Origin: Meconema thalassinum
Lineage: Eukaryota > Arthropoda > Insecta > Orthoptera > Tettigoniidae
DNA: 64,000 nucleotides
Direction of reading: 5' to 3'
Assembly: GCA_946902985.2 (NCBI GenBank)
Contig: OX336391.1
Coordinates: 70,719,947 to 70,783,946, forward strand
Shown here: in pieces, positions 11,450-20,396 of the stretch
Layout: every line of letters begins with the position of its first letter
How positions within the stretch are numbered: the first letter of the stretch is position 1
Position numbers and translations under genes: made by a program
The notes under the pieces: model-generated
The model's database searches: none
The model's input: the letters and a program-made list of their open reading frames with translations, nothing else
Told to the model about the DNA's origin: nothing

Positions 11450-12300
11450 GGTAGTGACAGAACTGCTTATCCCCCTACTTTCATATAAACATTGCCGATA
11501 TCTCCTGAAGGCATGGTCGGATTTAAACGAACAAGGTGTTGTTGGCGTTGGGGTAACGCCCTATTGCTCTGAATGTGTGTTCGTATTTTTAAAAAAATAA
11601 TGAAAATTCTTGGTTTTGGATTTTTGATTATTTTGAAAAGGGTGAATTTTGGGGGGAAAAAGTTTGTTTGACGTTAATGAAAGGTGGCCGGCCCCGTGGT
11701 GTTGGGGTAGCGCGCCTGCCTCTCACCCGGAGGCCCCGGGTTCGATCCCCGGCTCCGTCAGGGATTTTAAAACTGACGTGAGGGTTGGAACGGGGTGCAC
11801 TCAGCCTCGTGAGGACAATTGAGTAGCTGTCTGACAGTGAGACAGCGCCCCGATCACGAATACCAAGATTAACGGCCGAGGGGACCCGACGCGCTGATCA
11901 CGCGTCACCCCAATATCTGCAGGCCAAATGGCTGGGCAGCGGTCGCTTGGTCGGCCTTAGTCCGTCATGGGCTGGATAGTGCCAGGGGTTGACTTGTTTT
12001 TTTTTTTAATGAAAGGTGGGTATCCCTCTAGGTGGACAGCAAGTTTCAAAGGTGTAGGAGGAGAAAAACAATGGCCTACTTTCTCGCGAACATTGGTGAT
12101 AATTGGCGAATGAATGGTCGGATTTTAACGAATGAGATGTTGTTGGCGTTGGGGGCGACGTCTTCTTGGCTAAGAATGTGTGTTGGTATTTAAAAAGTTA
12201 AAAATTCTTGATTTTGAATTTTTGATTATTTTGGAAACGGTGAAGATAAGAAAAAAAGTTTGTTTGATATGAATGGTTGGTATTTACCTCGTCTACCCAC
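11450..12300. repeat. Diverged direct repeats split by a SINE
   Basis: Segments 11450-11687 and about 12020-12290 align in the same order: ATGGTCGGATTT, TGTTGTTGGCGTTGG, GAATGTGTGTT, TTTTTGATTATTTTG, AAAAAGTTTGTTTGA. Without the SINE the period would be roughly 270 bp. They lie just outside the integrase end of the Polinton block, so they may be its subterminal repeats or an unrelated local satellite. No terminal inverted repeat could be identified. Confidence 0.5.
11688..12007 (+). repeat. tRNA-derived SINE with target-site duplication
   Basis: The head carries an A box (GTTGGGGTAGCGC) and a B box (GGGTTCGATCCCC), then a body with GGAACGGGGTGCACTCAGCCTCGTGAGG, ending in a T-rich tail. The element is flanked by TTAATGAAAGGTGG at 11674-11687 and 12006-12019, a 13-14 bp target-site duplication typical of LINE-mediated insertion. 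Relatives sharing the GAACGGGGTG..ACTCA block occur at about 31970-32235 (+) and 49180-49395 (-). Confidence 0.8.
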
Positions 12301-12428
12301 ACCATAAATTTCAAGTCTCTAGGTGAAAACCTATGCACTTTTTTTGGGGGGAGGGGGTTAACCTAGGTTTTTTGTCATATTTGAAATATTTTTGAAAAAC
12401 GGGAAAAGTAAATAAATAGAATTTTATT

Positions 12429-13559
12429 TCAAAAATCATGTTTATTGTCCCATGAATTAAACGTGGAAGGAAACCCTAACCACTTTACAAAATATTTTGC
12501 ACCTTTGACTTTAATTACTCGTTCAATGAGATAATCGTTGGGATATAATGTTTTTTGCACTTCTTCATAATAGAATCATCCTTTGATGGGTTGACCGTCT
12601 TGATCTTCTAAAAGATATGTCTCTGGTTGACCTAGCTTGACTTGGCGATTTTAAAAAATTCTGTCGACCACTGTGGAGTGTACGATTTTGAAAACACACT
12701 TCTATGTTTACTGATGCGAACAAAATCCCCAATTTTAAGGCCATGTCGCCTTGGGTCAACCCTTTTTATAGGGTTAAACAGTCTATTGAGTCTAGGAAGG
12801 TTCTTGGTGATGAGACGAGGTTTCATGCCAATGGTGGAATGAATGTTGTTGTTGTATCGTGACACAAGTTGAGGTAACCAGTCTATCCATCGATAGGAGC
12901 CATGTATTGTAAACTCTTTCCACATATAACTTTTCAATGTTCGATTGAAGCGTTCAACTACGCTAGCTCTGAGATTGCTATAGGTGGTGTGATGGTGAAT
13001 ATCCTCAGCTTTGAGAAAACTGGAGAAATCCTTGTTGAAAAATTATTTCCCCTGGTCGGTTTGTAACAAGTGAGGTTGACGTTTTGAATGTTCAATAATA
13101 TGTTGAAAGGCCTTTGTGACTAAGACACCAGTTTTTTTTACTGGTTGAACAAAAGCCAATTTGGAATAGACATCAATGACGGTCAACATATAGCGTTTAC
13201 CGTCGTTTACGTTAGAATAAGGTATCATTTCAACCAAGCCTGCCTGCCAAAGTTCATCGATTCCTTTGGAAATGACACGATGGCGTTCATAAATGCGTCC
13301 GGCTGGTTTATGCAATTTATGCGCGATGCCAACTTTGATGGGGGATGGCTTTTAAGATAATTTTAGCATCTCGGAGTTGTTGTTCAATGTGGGCGATTTC
13401 TGCCTCATGTCCAGTGTGACCAGCTTGTTTTGATGCATGAAGATAGTATAAGCGCTCTACTAACTGATTGGGATTATTCCAAAAGGTTATATCTATGTAG
13501 GGTTTTAATTTCTTAAACCTTACACCAGAAGCAGAGTGATGTTTTTGCTTACCAAACAT
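12429..13559 (-). pseudogene. Polinton integrase (retroviral-type DDE) with chromodomain
   Basis: Starts at an ATG at 13559, close behind the upstream gene's stop at 13620. An N-terminal helical region precedes the DDE core: first Asp in LTVIDVYSKLAF (about 13180), second Asp in LLQTDQGK (about 13050), Glu in SVVERFNRTLKSY (about 12960). The C-terminus has a GDFVRISK barrel-like segment and then a chromodomain (YLIERVIKVKG ... YFVKWLGFP) ending at a TGA at 12429. Breaks are a frameshift near 13340, a TAA right after the second Asp (about 13045), a frameshift near 12640 and a TGA near 12575. This enzyme inserts the element into the host chromosome. Confidence 0.9.
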
Positions 13560-13619
13560 GTTTGCAATGATGGTTTTATATTTTTGGGATATATTGGCAT
13601 TGAGCTGCTGAGAGGATTT

Positions 13620-14283
13620 TTAGTTTCTTTTGTGAGCGTTGGTGTCTAATAAAATGGATTTATATTTAGCAAGGTCCTCGGGCGTAAAATCTTGTAGAGA
13701 GAGGGTGCGAGAAAATAGCAGCTTTAACAGACCTGGTGTTAATTTATAGTTGATCCTTTTAATGACAGCTTTCGTACGAGCATAATTAATTGATGAATCC
13801 CCAATTTTAAAACTATCATTCTCATAGCGAACGATGTGGAGGATGACGGTGTTGCCGCTATTACGGATGATTTTTGTTTTGTTTTTAGAAGTTGTTGAAG
13901 GGGTGAGGATTTTTTTTCTTTCGGGACTAAATACGGTTTCGCTTTCAGTTTCTTCATGTTGTTCAACTTCTTCTTCTTGTTCTTCTTCATGTTCTTGTTC
14001 ACTAACATTAGAGGAGGAGGAGGATTTTACCTTCGTGTGGAATCTGTTTGAATAAATTTTGAACTTGTAAGTGTTTGGTTTGAGAGGTAGCAGCAGTAGC
14101 AGTAGAAGCATTTGGTTTGAACCGCATGGCATCAACTGATGATGGGGCATGTTTTATCATGGGTAAAGGATTGATGTTTTTTAAACGTTGTAATTCACGA
14201 AATTTATGTTGAATCGTATTTCGTGCCTCAATAATACGCTGCATGATTTGAACATGTTTCTTGTACCCTATGGCGTTCGCCAT
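13620..14283 (-). pseudogene. Conserved Polinton gene of unknown function, frameshifted
   Basis: Starts at an ATG at 14283. The N-terminus is a predicted coiled coil (KKHVQIMQRIIEARNTIQHK), followed by a low-complexity linker and a long acidic Glu run around 13960-14020. A frameshift near 14035 separates it from the C-terminal domain, which ends LTPGLLKLLF ... LAKYKSILLDTNAHKRN; this ending is characteristic of a gene found beside the integrase in insect Polintons. The function is unknown to me; a structural or DNA-binding role is only a guess. The acidic run lies in a Glu-rich codon repeat that is prone to slippage. Confidence 0.65.
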
Positions 14284-14332
14284 GGTGAAGGTAAAGACAC
14301 ATTAACAGGAAATGTCAAAACCCTAGGTCTTT

Positions 14333-15030
14333 TTAAACAGAAATAAAATGATAAAAACCCAAGCGATAACGTCCCTCACATCGTTCACTCTGTGTATTTA
14401 TGACCAAACAGGCATGGGGATGATGATTCCAACACGACGCACACAATTGTGTGTAAGCTGTAAAGGACATATCTGGATTCACATGGTCTTGAAAAATATG
14501 ATAGAGATTTCTAGAGTCTTGGCGGAAGAGAACGATGAGATTGGCATTGTCACGAATCAACTGTTTGGGAATTTTAGAATAGGTCTGAGCCAGATAAAAG
14601 AATCCACTTGTTTATGGCGTCTCATACTAAAATACTCTTGAATAATGGCCTGTCGTTGAGTTGCAATATCATCAAAAATAATGGAATCTGGTTGAATGCG
14701 GTCTGGTTGAATGACATCTTGAGGTGACGTGAATGTAAAATAGCCCATGGCTTCTTTATTTAACGAAGACATAATTTGTTCCAGATACACGTACAGAAGT
14801 TGGTACAAGGATTTGGCAAAAATATAAATATTTTGAAATCGTAGGCCATGAGGTGCTGTAATAATGTTCAGCAAAACATTGGTCTTTCCACAACCCGAAG
14901 GCCCTACCATAATTCATTGAACGGTAGAAGGGAATAGGGTGCCATGACGTTTAGGTTCTCACACGGACAGTAATAGCTCTGAAACGAAATCAGAGACGGG
15001 CAAAGCATGGGGTTGTTTCATTAATTCCAT
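14333..15030 (-). pseudogene. FtsK/HerA-type genome-packaging ATPase
   Basis: The Walker A motif VGPSGCGKT lies at about 14885-14910 and the Walker B motif SIIFDD at about 14675. Spacing and the following helices match the A32-like packaging ATPases that pump DNA into Polinton and large DNA virus capsids. The likely start is the ATG at 15030, in frame with the Walker A segment, but TGA codons at 14959-14961 and 14914-14916 interrupt the N-terminus. A frameshift near 14575 shifts the C-terminal third (QLIRDNANLIVLFRQD and onward) to another frame. The gene is divergent from the intact gene at 15120. Confidence 0.85.
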
Positions 15031-15119
15031 GGTGACGACGACTGAGTTTTTTTCATGTGTGTATAAGGTTTATATATAGGCAAGCGGTGAGTAGGATAGG
15101 TTAGTTAACGTCTATCACC
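15031..15119. promoter_or_regulatory. Divergent intergenic promoter region
   Basis: Only 89 bp separate the ATPase ATG (15030, minus) from the ATG at 15120 (plus). The interval contains TATATATAGG at about 15070-15079, a TATA-like element some 40 bp before the plus-strand start, whose context is CACCATGG. It probably drives both transcription units; this is inference from position and sequence. Confidence 0.4.
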
Positions 15120-15719
15120 ATGGACGTGTTCGGGCGAGCTCGTGTAACCATGGCCACGGCCGCCTCTTTGTCAAAACAGTCTCGAGAGGTAGCTACAAAA
15201 AGCTATGTCGAGCGCAAAATGCAAAGTGTCTATCACATGGCCCCGAGACTAACCGCTGAGGGCTATTCAGCCAATCATCGTATTATTGATGTGCAAGAGC
15301 CTCGAGAGGAAAATGATGTCTGCACGAAACGTTTTGAGACCTATCAAATGAAAAGGCTTTATAAAATTGTCCCATCCGTATTTTTAGTGTATCTGTCAAA
15401 TCAAAAACTGGACAATGACAGAAACCATTCCCCACCACGACTGATGAATGATGATCTAACCTATATGCCTACTTCTGGTTTAAGTCATTATCGATTGCAT
15501 TATGATGGCGTGATTCATATTAAATATGCCATGCCTGATGAGAAACATTTAAAAATGCAAATAAACGGTGATAGACTGTTGGTCCACCACCATCAAAGAG
15601 TAAATGTTGGAGATGAATTATCCTTTCATCTTATGCTTACGTTTGAGGAAGTGGAAGCAGGGAAAACGGCGAATGATTTTCCGCTTTATATAGAATTGGA
15701 ATATACTGCTATGAAATAA
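15120..15719 (+). CDS. Polinton protein of unknown function, intact
   Basis: A 199-residue frame with a good start context (CACCATGG) and no lesion, unusual in this block. The N-terminal third is helical and basic (SKQSREVATKSYVERKMQS); the C-terminal two thirds are rich in beta-forming residues (HYRLHYDGVIHIKYAM, ELSFHLMLTFEEVE, FPLYIELEYTAMK). Its position at the head of the capsid gene cluster suggests a structural protein, possibly a jelly-roll fold, but I do not recognise the family. A structure prediction compared with minor capsid and penton proteins would test this. Confidence 0.6.
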   Translation: MDVFGRARVTMATAASLSKQSREVATKSYVERKMQSVYHMAPRLTAEGYSANHRIIDVQEPREENDVCTKRFETYQMKRLYKIVPSVFLVYLSNQKLDNDRNHSPPRLMNDDLTYMPTSGLSHYRLHYDGVIHIKYAMPDEKHLKMQINGDRLLVHHHQRVNVGDELSFHLMLTFEEVEAGKTANDFPLYIELEYTAMK

Positions 15720-15797
15720 GGTTCTCTACGTTAGTTTTTATCGAATGTTTGCTGTGAAAGGTTCACCAAGTAGCACCATGGTGAAAAAAGATATGCA

Positions 15798-16299
15798 ATG
15801 AACATGAAAAAAACAAATCTCAAAAAGAGAAAAAAGCCAGGTCGGAAACCAAGTCGATCTGCCTCACACCCGGTGTTAAATCTAAAAAAAAAAAAGAGTG
15901 ACTATCGAAAAAGCTTTACAAGCGGTGCGATTGTCTACAGCTCCAAGATCGCACCATAATGCATCGATAAAAAGAAAGGAAAGAAAGGAAAAACGTGGGC
16001 GTGTCATTCCTGATGTTAAGCGTGGGGGATTTTTGCCGGATTTATTTGCGGGGTTGGCAGCTTTGGGGTCCCTTTTGGGTGGTGCTAGTGCCATGGCGAA
16101 AACCATAAAAGCCGTCGAACAAGGCAAGCAACAACTCAAAGAAAGCGAGCGACACAATAAAATGTTAGAAGCCATTGCTATGGGAGCTAGAAACGGCAAT
16201 CCTTTAAAGCCAGTATTTTATCAACAAGGTAGTGGCCTATCGTCTAAGAAAAATATCTCCATAATCAATAAGTGCATAAGGCAACTGCCTCGTCATGCC
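15798..16299 (+). pseudogene. pX-like basic virion protein, frameshifted at poly-A tract
   Basis: The ATG at 15798 opens a very basic N-terminus (TNLKKRKKPGRKPSRSASHP). At a run of 12 A residues (about 15884-15895) the frame must move by one base to reach the second part, read from 15898. That part has a Gly/Ala-rich hydrophobic segment (LFAGLAALGSLLGGASAMAK), then a Lys/Glu helix and the ending LKPVFYQQGSGL. Basic DNA-condensing and membrane-active segments of this sort are typical of adenoviral pX/pVI-like proteins of Polintons and adintoviruses. In this copy the frame then runs directly into the protease with no stop between. Confidence 0.65.
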
Positions 16300-16644
16300 A
16301 TGACCCATGAACAAGTGGAAAGCCACACCAAAAAACTAAAAATTTCTCATTTTCGAGGTGTATTTATGCGAAATGAATGACCCAAAGCACCGTGGAAAGA
16401 AGAACGAGCCATGATTAATTTAGATGATGATGCAGGCCCAGGAACCCATTTTGAAGCCTATGTCAAACGGGGTTCCACAATATGGTACTTTGACAGTTAT
16501 GGAAATTTACCACCCCCGATCGAGTTGTTACGTTATTTGGGAAACCGAGTAATGATATTCTATAATGTGAATTGTCAACAAACCTTCGATAGTCAAGAGT
16601 GTGGACGTTTGTGTTTACATTTTTTATATAAGAGGTCGTGTTAA
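16300..16644 (+). pseudogene. Adenovirus-type cysteine protease (ULP1 fold), in-frame TGA
   Basis: Probable start at the ATG at 16300, in the same frame as the preceding pX-like part. The catalytic His is in GPGTHFEAYVK (about 16440), followed by WYFDSYGNLPPP with the Asp. The catalytic Cys is in SQECGRLCLHFL, with the upstream Gln of NVNCQQT forming the oxyanion hole. Such proteases mature the capsid in adenoviruses and Polintons. A TGA at 16378-16380 interrupts the frame after the FRGVFMRN segment; the rest is open to the TAA at 16642. Total length, about 115 codons, is shorter than adenoviral proteases but usual for Polintons. Confidence 0.85.
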
Positions 16645-16662
16645 GCCGGCAGTCTCATCATC

Positions 16663-17364
16663 ATGAATGTCAACACCAAGACCTTTACCGTGCACAGCCG
16701 CGGACCTGAAGTGTCCCTGGATTCCCCCCCCCCCCCCCCCAATTGAATTACATTCCGAACAATCCTATGTGCTAGGTTTAATTTCTTTGGAAAGTTACAA
16801 TAGAATTTACAATATACAACTAGATATTAATGACAAATTTTATTATGATAATTATATGTTGAGACTACCCCCTGGAGGTTATACCATAGACGATGTGCAT
16901 GAAGCCATTAGCGTGTCGATGATAAAATAATTTGGTGTCAAACCATTTGAGGATGGGACACACAAATTTGAACTTACAGCCAATACGATTACTCATCGCT
17001 GTCGTATTTTCTCTACGTTTAAACACGACTTCATTCTATTGGTCCTTTACTAGGATTTAAACCAAGAGTGTTGGCAACTCACCAACCCCATGATTCAGAT
17101 TATCCAGTGAAATTCATCGAGGACCATCACATTTCTGTGACTTGCAATATTATTAGAGACGTATTTACGAATCAAGAACAAAGCCATTCCCTGTTTGATT
17201 TTATTGTCACCTCCCCTTGTGGCTATATTATTTGTGAAAACCCTTCAGTGCTTCTATATCATCCTGTGTGTGTCAGCGATATTAGTAATATTATCTTACG
17301 CTTAGTGAATAGAAAGCAACAACTGATTGCTTTGGACGCCAACACCCCTGTGACCTACAAGTAG
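16663..17364 (+). pseudogene. Polinton minor capsid (penton-like) protein
   Basis: The ATG at 16663 gives an N-terminus (FTVHSRGPEVSLD) that looks genuine but lies one base out of frame with the rest; a run of 17 C residues (16724-16740) sits at the switch. The frame from 16667 continues with YVLGLISLESYNRIYNIQLD and PPGGYTIDDVHEAI, then a TAA at 16928. A shift near 17030 leads to the last part (DYPVKFIEDHHISVTCNII ... PCGYIICENPSVLLY ... DISNIILRLVN), ending at 17364. These segments match the conserved minor capsid protein of insect Polintons, which forms the capsid vertices. Confidence 0.75.
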
Positions 17365-17378
17365 GTTTTAAAAACGCT

Positions 17379-17570
17379 ATGAAATTTATCTATAAAGCAA
17401 CAACAACGTCTACGAGGTCGGTTAGTTGCCCGCCGTGTATGAAACGGTTGACACGAGAAAACCGGCGACATTTACAACGCATTGGTTATACGTTACACCC
17501 CAATCATGAACAAGGAGCAGTTGCAAGTGTTAGATCCCATACAAGTGGAAGATGGCGTTGTGCGCATTGA
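17379..17570 (+). CDS. Small basic ORF between capsid genes
   Basis: A 63-residue ATG-started frame between the minor and major capsid genes, overlapping the start of the latter. Its first half is basic and Cys-containing (CPPCMKRLTRENRRHLQRIGY). A short Arg/Lys-rich ORF is often found at this place in Polintons, so it may be real, possibly DNA-binding. The second half is probably just read through the major capsid gene in another frame. Confidence 0.35.
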   Translation: MKFIYKATTTSTRSVSCPPCMKRLTRENRRHLQRIGYTLHPNHEQGAVASVRSHTSGRWRCAH

Positions 17571-18725
17571 TATGCATTCCTATCTACCTCAAGCAACAGC
17601 ACTGAATAACAATGATGAGATTCAATTCATCATTAACAATTAAGATATTTTTACTCTACCTCATGAAAGTGTCCTTCAAATTGAGGGTAAATTGATGAAA
17701 GCAGATGACAGCACACCCACAACGTCTGCGTTGGCGAATCAAGGTTTGGCTTTTCTGTTTTCTGAAGTACGTTATGTGATAAACGATATTGTCATAGATA
17801 TGACTCGAAACGTGGGCATGACTAGCGTTATGAAATTATATCGTTCCTATAGCGAGGAGGAATGTAAAACGTTTTCTATGGAAGGATGGTGCCCCAACAG
17901 TAGCAATGACTGGCTAGTTCATAGCGATGGCACTTTTACAGGCTTCCTACCCTTAAAATGACTCCTTGGCTTTGCCGAAGATCACAAGCGTATAATTTTA
18001 AACGCAAGACAAAGTTTGTATCTGGTGAGAGACCGCAGTGATTATAATGCACCAGAAGGAGCCTCCGACCAAGTGATAGACTCAAAAATTCAACTGCTTC
18101 GATTACTATGGAATGTGCCTCATATGACGCTATCGGATCGTAAAAATCTAAGCATGTTAAATTTGGTGCAAAAAGATAAAGCCTTGCCTATCGCCTTTCG
18201 AAGTTGGAGTCTATATGAGTACCCCTTGATACCTACCACAGACACTCATAGTTGGAGTGTGTCAAATCGGCTCGCTCTACCGAGAGACCCCTCTATGTTA
18301 TTATTGGTTTTCAAACCAATAGAAAATATCAACAAAGCAAAGATGTCAACCTGTTTGATCACATTCACTTGAGAAATATACGACTATTTTTAAAGAATGT
18401 TTGCTTTCCCTATGAGGGGTTGGAACTCAATTTTTCAAAAAACAAGTTTGGCCCCCTTTATGATATGTTTGCTAAATTTCAATCATCTTATTATGAAAAA
18501 CAGGATTGTCCTATGTTGTCGCCACAAGGGTTTAAAGCAAAAGCACCACTGATTGTTTTCGACTGTTCATATCTAGAGGAATCTATGAAAATCACCACCA
18601 TTGATTTAAGGGTAGATTTTGAAACACAAGAAAATGTACCAGACCATACCAGTGCCTTCTGTTTGATTATTCATGACAGACAAGTGAAATATCATCCTTT
18701 GTCCAATTATGTGACCAGCTTGTAA
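17506..18725 (+). pseudogene. Polinton major capsid protein (double jelly-roll), broken
   Basis: Starts at an ATG at 17506 (MNKEQLQVLDP). In one frame it runs through TLPHESVLQIEGKL and FLFSEVRYVINDIVIDMTRN, the first jelly roll. A TAA at 17641 and a TGA at 17959 interrupt it. The second half starts with LLGFAEDHKRIILNARQ, then IAFRSWSLYEYPLIP. A shift between about 18270 and 18320 leads to the last frame (LFDHIHLRNIRLFL ... YDMFAKFQSSYYE ... APLIVFDCS), ending at 18725. Length, about 406 codons, fits the insect Polinton capsid family. Its last 142 bp recur at 24738-24879. Confidence 0.8.
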
Positions 18726-18842
18726 GCCATCTCTAGTCAGGTGAAAAAAATCATCATTCATAGGATTGATGATCAACGTCTGCATGCATTGCACACTACC
18801 TGTTGCGCTCTGGCACTGTGCACGCATACAACAACAAACGTC

Positions 18843-19238
18843 ATGTGCCCCTCAATAAGCAACAACAACAACAACAACGTGACAGGCAAACCATGGAATT
18901 TAAAATGTGAATTTAATCGTCTCAAAACTTTTGAAACATGGACAGTCCCCTTTATGGATTATGGAGAATTGGCTGAGGGCGGATTTTATTACTTAAATCG
19001 TGGGGATGTGGTCAAGTGTATTTTTTGCAATGTTGAAATTGGAAACTGGGAAATAGGGGATCGATCATTTAGTGATCATCAGCGATGGAGTCCATCCTGT
19101 CCTTACCTGAATCGCTATGATGTTGGCAATATTCCATGGAGTTTGAATTACCCTGTCATTGTACCAGACCCTGCAAAACTACGAGATGCCTGTGGACCAT
19201 ATGTGCAAACTATTCATTTGAATGCTGTTCCAAATTAA
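18843..19238 (+). CDS. Single-BIR IAP-like protein
   Basis: A 131-residue frame from the ATG at 18843; the frame is open from 18741 but without an earlier ATG. Residues about 23-90 form a baculoviral IAP repeat with exact zinc spacing C59-x2-C62-x16-H79-x6-C86. It includes the conserved Arg at residue 26 and the GGFYYLNRGDVVKCIFC core. There is no RING finger. A run of Asn codons (CAA/AAC repeat) precedes the domain. BIR proteins bind caspases or pro-apoptotic peptides and block cell death; insect viruses carry them for this purpose. Its place directly behind the capsid gene and its strand fit a cargo gene of the element. Unlike its neighbours it has no lesion. Confidence 0.85.
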   Translation: MCPSISNNNNNNVTGKPWNLKCEFNRLKTFETWTVPFMDYGELAEGGFYYLNRGDVVKCIFCNVEIGNWEIGDRSFSDHQRWSPSCPYLNRYDVGNIPWSLNYPVIVPDPAKLRDACGPYVQTIHLNAVPN

Positions 19239-19451
19239 ACAAACAAACAAACTTTGTAATAAAATTGTAAGTGTTTTTTATGTTATGAATAAAACCTGTA
19301 AAAAAATAATATTTAGCTCTTGTTCAATTTATTTGTTCCTTTTTTTTCCCTGGAGTCCTTTGACTTTTGCAATGTTAAACCATGAAATGTGTTAGTTGTT
19401 GATTAGACGTCAACGAGGTAACAAGTAAAAAACATATGTTAAAAAAACATC

Positions 19452-20322
19452 ATGCGTACACTCATCGTGGATTGTCAGGGGTTCAAAATTGCAGACAACA
19501 AATTTATATATAAGGAAGTAGCTTTTATCGATTGTAGTACGTTATGAGTGTGTAACCCAATCCATTTGATGTTTAAACCTCCCCATGCTTTCGAGTTGCT
19601 TAGTGAAAAAGATAAAAAGCAGAGCCAATGGATTGAAAATCATTTGCAATTAGTATGGAAAAAGGGTGATATTTCTTACAAGTATCTTGACATAGTCATG
19701 AAAGCTCATTTGTCCTCGGCCAAAGTGTTATTTGTTAAAGGGGGTGAAAAACGCCAGAGGCTTCAATAATTTTTACCCTCGTACTGTCAATGTATTGACC
19801 TTTTAGATCTGGGTTACCCATCCCTGCAATCGCTCATGGACACTTGTCCTTGTGACAATATTCAGAATAACGCCTTAGCGCATGCGTGGCAATTGTTCCA
19901 TTGGCTCACCACCAGCGCATGTTGGGAGTTGTTAAATAAAATTAAAACTGAAAGTTTATCGTCCAATGATAGCAGTGAGACGTGAGGTGATAACATCAAC
20001 GTTATAAACATGGGCGCAACTACAATCGACAAGGCTATTGCAAAGTTCTTTGTGTGCAAGAAAAAACTGATTAGCTTTACACATCATGAATTATTAGTAC
20101 TACCTAAATCATTTCTTTTTTAATGTTGCTGCCAACGCTGTAAAAGAAATTTGGGAAAAGGCGCCTGCTGAGTGGACTACCGACCCTGTATTGAGTGAAC
20201 TACAACCATGCAATCATTTGTCCCATCACAAGCAATTAACCATGGCAAAAATACCTTCCATTCGACAGTGTGCCACATGTCAATTGATGAAATTATATCA
20301 TGGTCATAAAACTCACTGTTAA
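19452..20322 (+). pseudogene. Polinton-associated gene of unknown function, multiple stops
   Basis: Starts at an ATG at 19452 (MRTLIVDCQGFK). The frame is interrupted by TGA at 19545 and TAA at 19767 but continues with conserved-looking text: WIENHLQLVWKKGDISYKYL, SAKVLFVKGGEKRQ, then HAWQLFHWL. After a stop at about 19983, further in-phase pieces (MGATTIDKAIAKFFVCKKK) and a T-run shift near 20118 lead to a Cys/His-rich end (CATCQLMKLYHGHKTHC) with TAA at 20320-20322. The N-terminal beta-strand with Asp and the spacing of KG-type motifs suggest an RNase H-like fold, but this is a guess. Genes of this sort recur in insect Polintons. Confidence 0.5.
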
Positions 20323-20379
20323 GACATTGTTTCATTATTCCATGGCGGAAAACAACCACCTATCATGCTCGTCGGCAGC

Positions 20380-20396
20380 CACCGACAAACAACAAT
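20380..20396. repeat. Target-site duplication of LINE, copy 1
   Basis: CACCGACAAACAACAAT, repeated exactly at 21936-21952. These 17 bp flank the LINE inserted in the PLA2 gene. Confidence 0.9.

Noticed and set aside
13739..14055. Additional frames overlapping the conserved Polinton gene on both strands
   Set aside because: The Glu-rich codon run keeps all frames open; the authentic frame is the one ending in the TNAHKRN tail.
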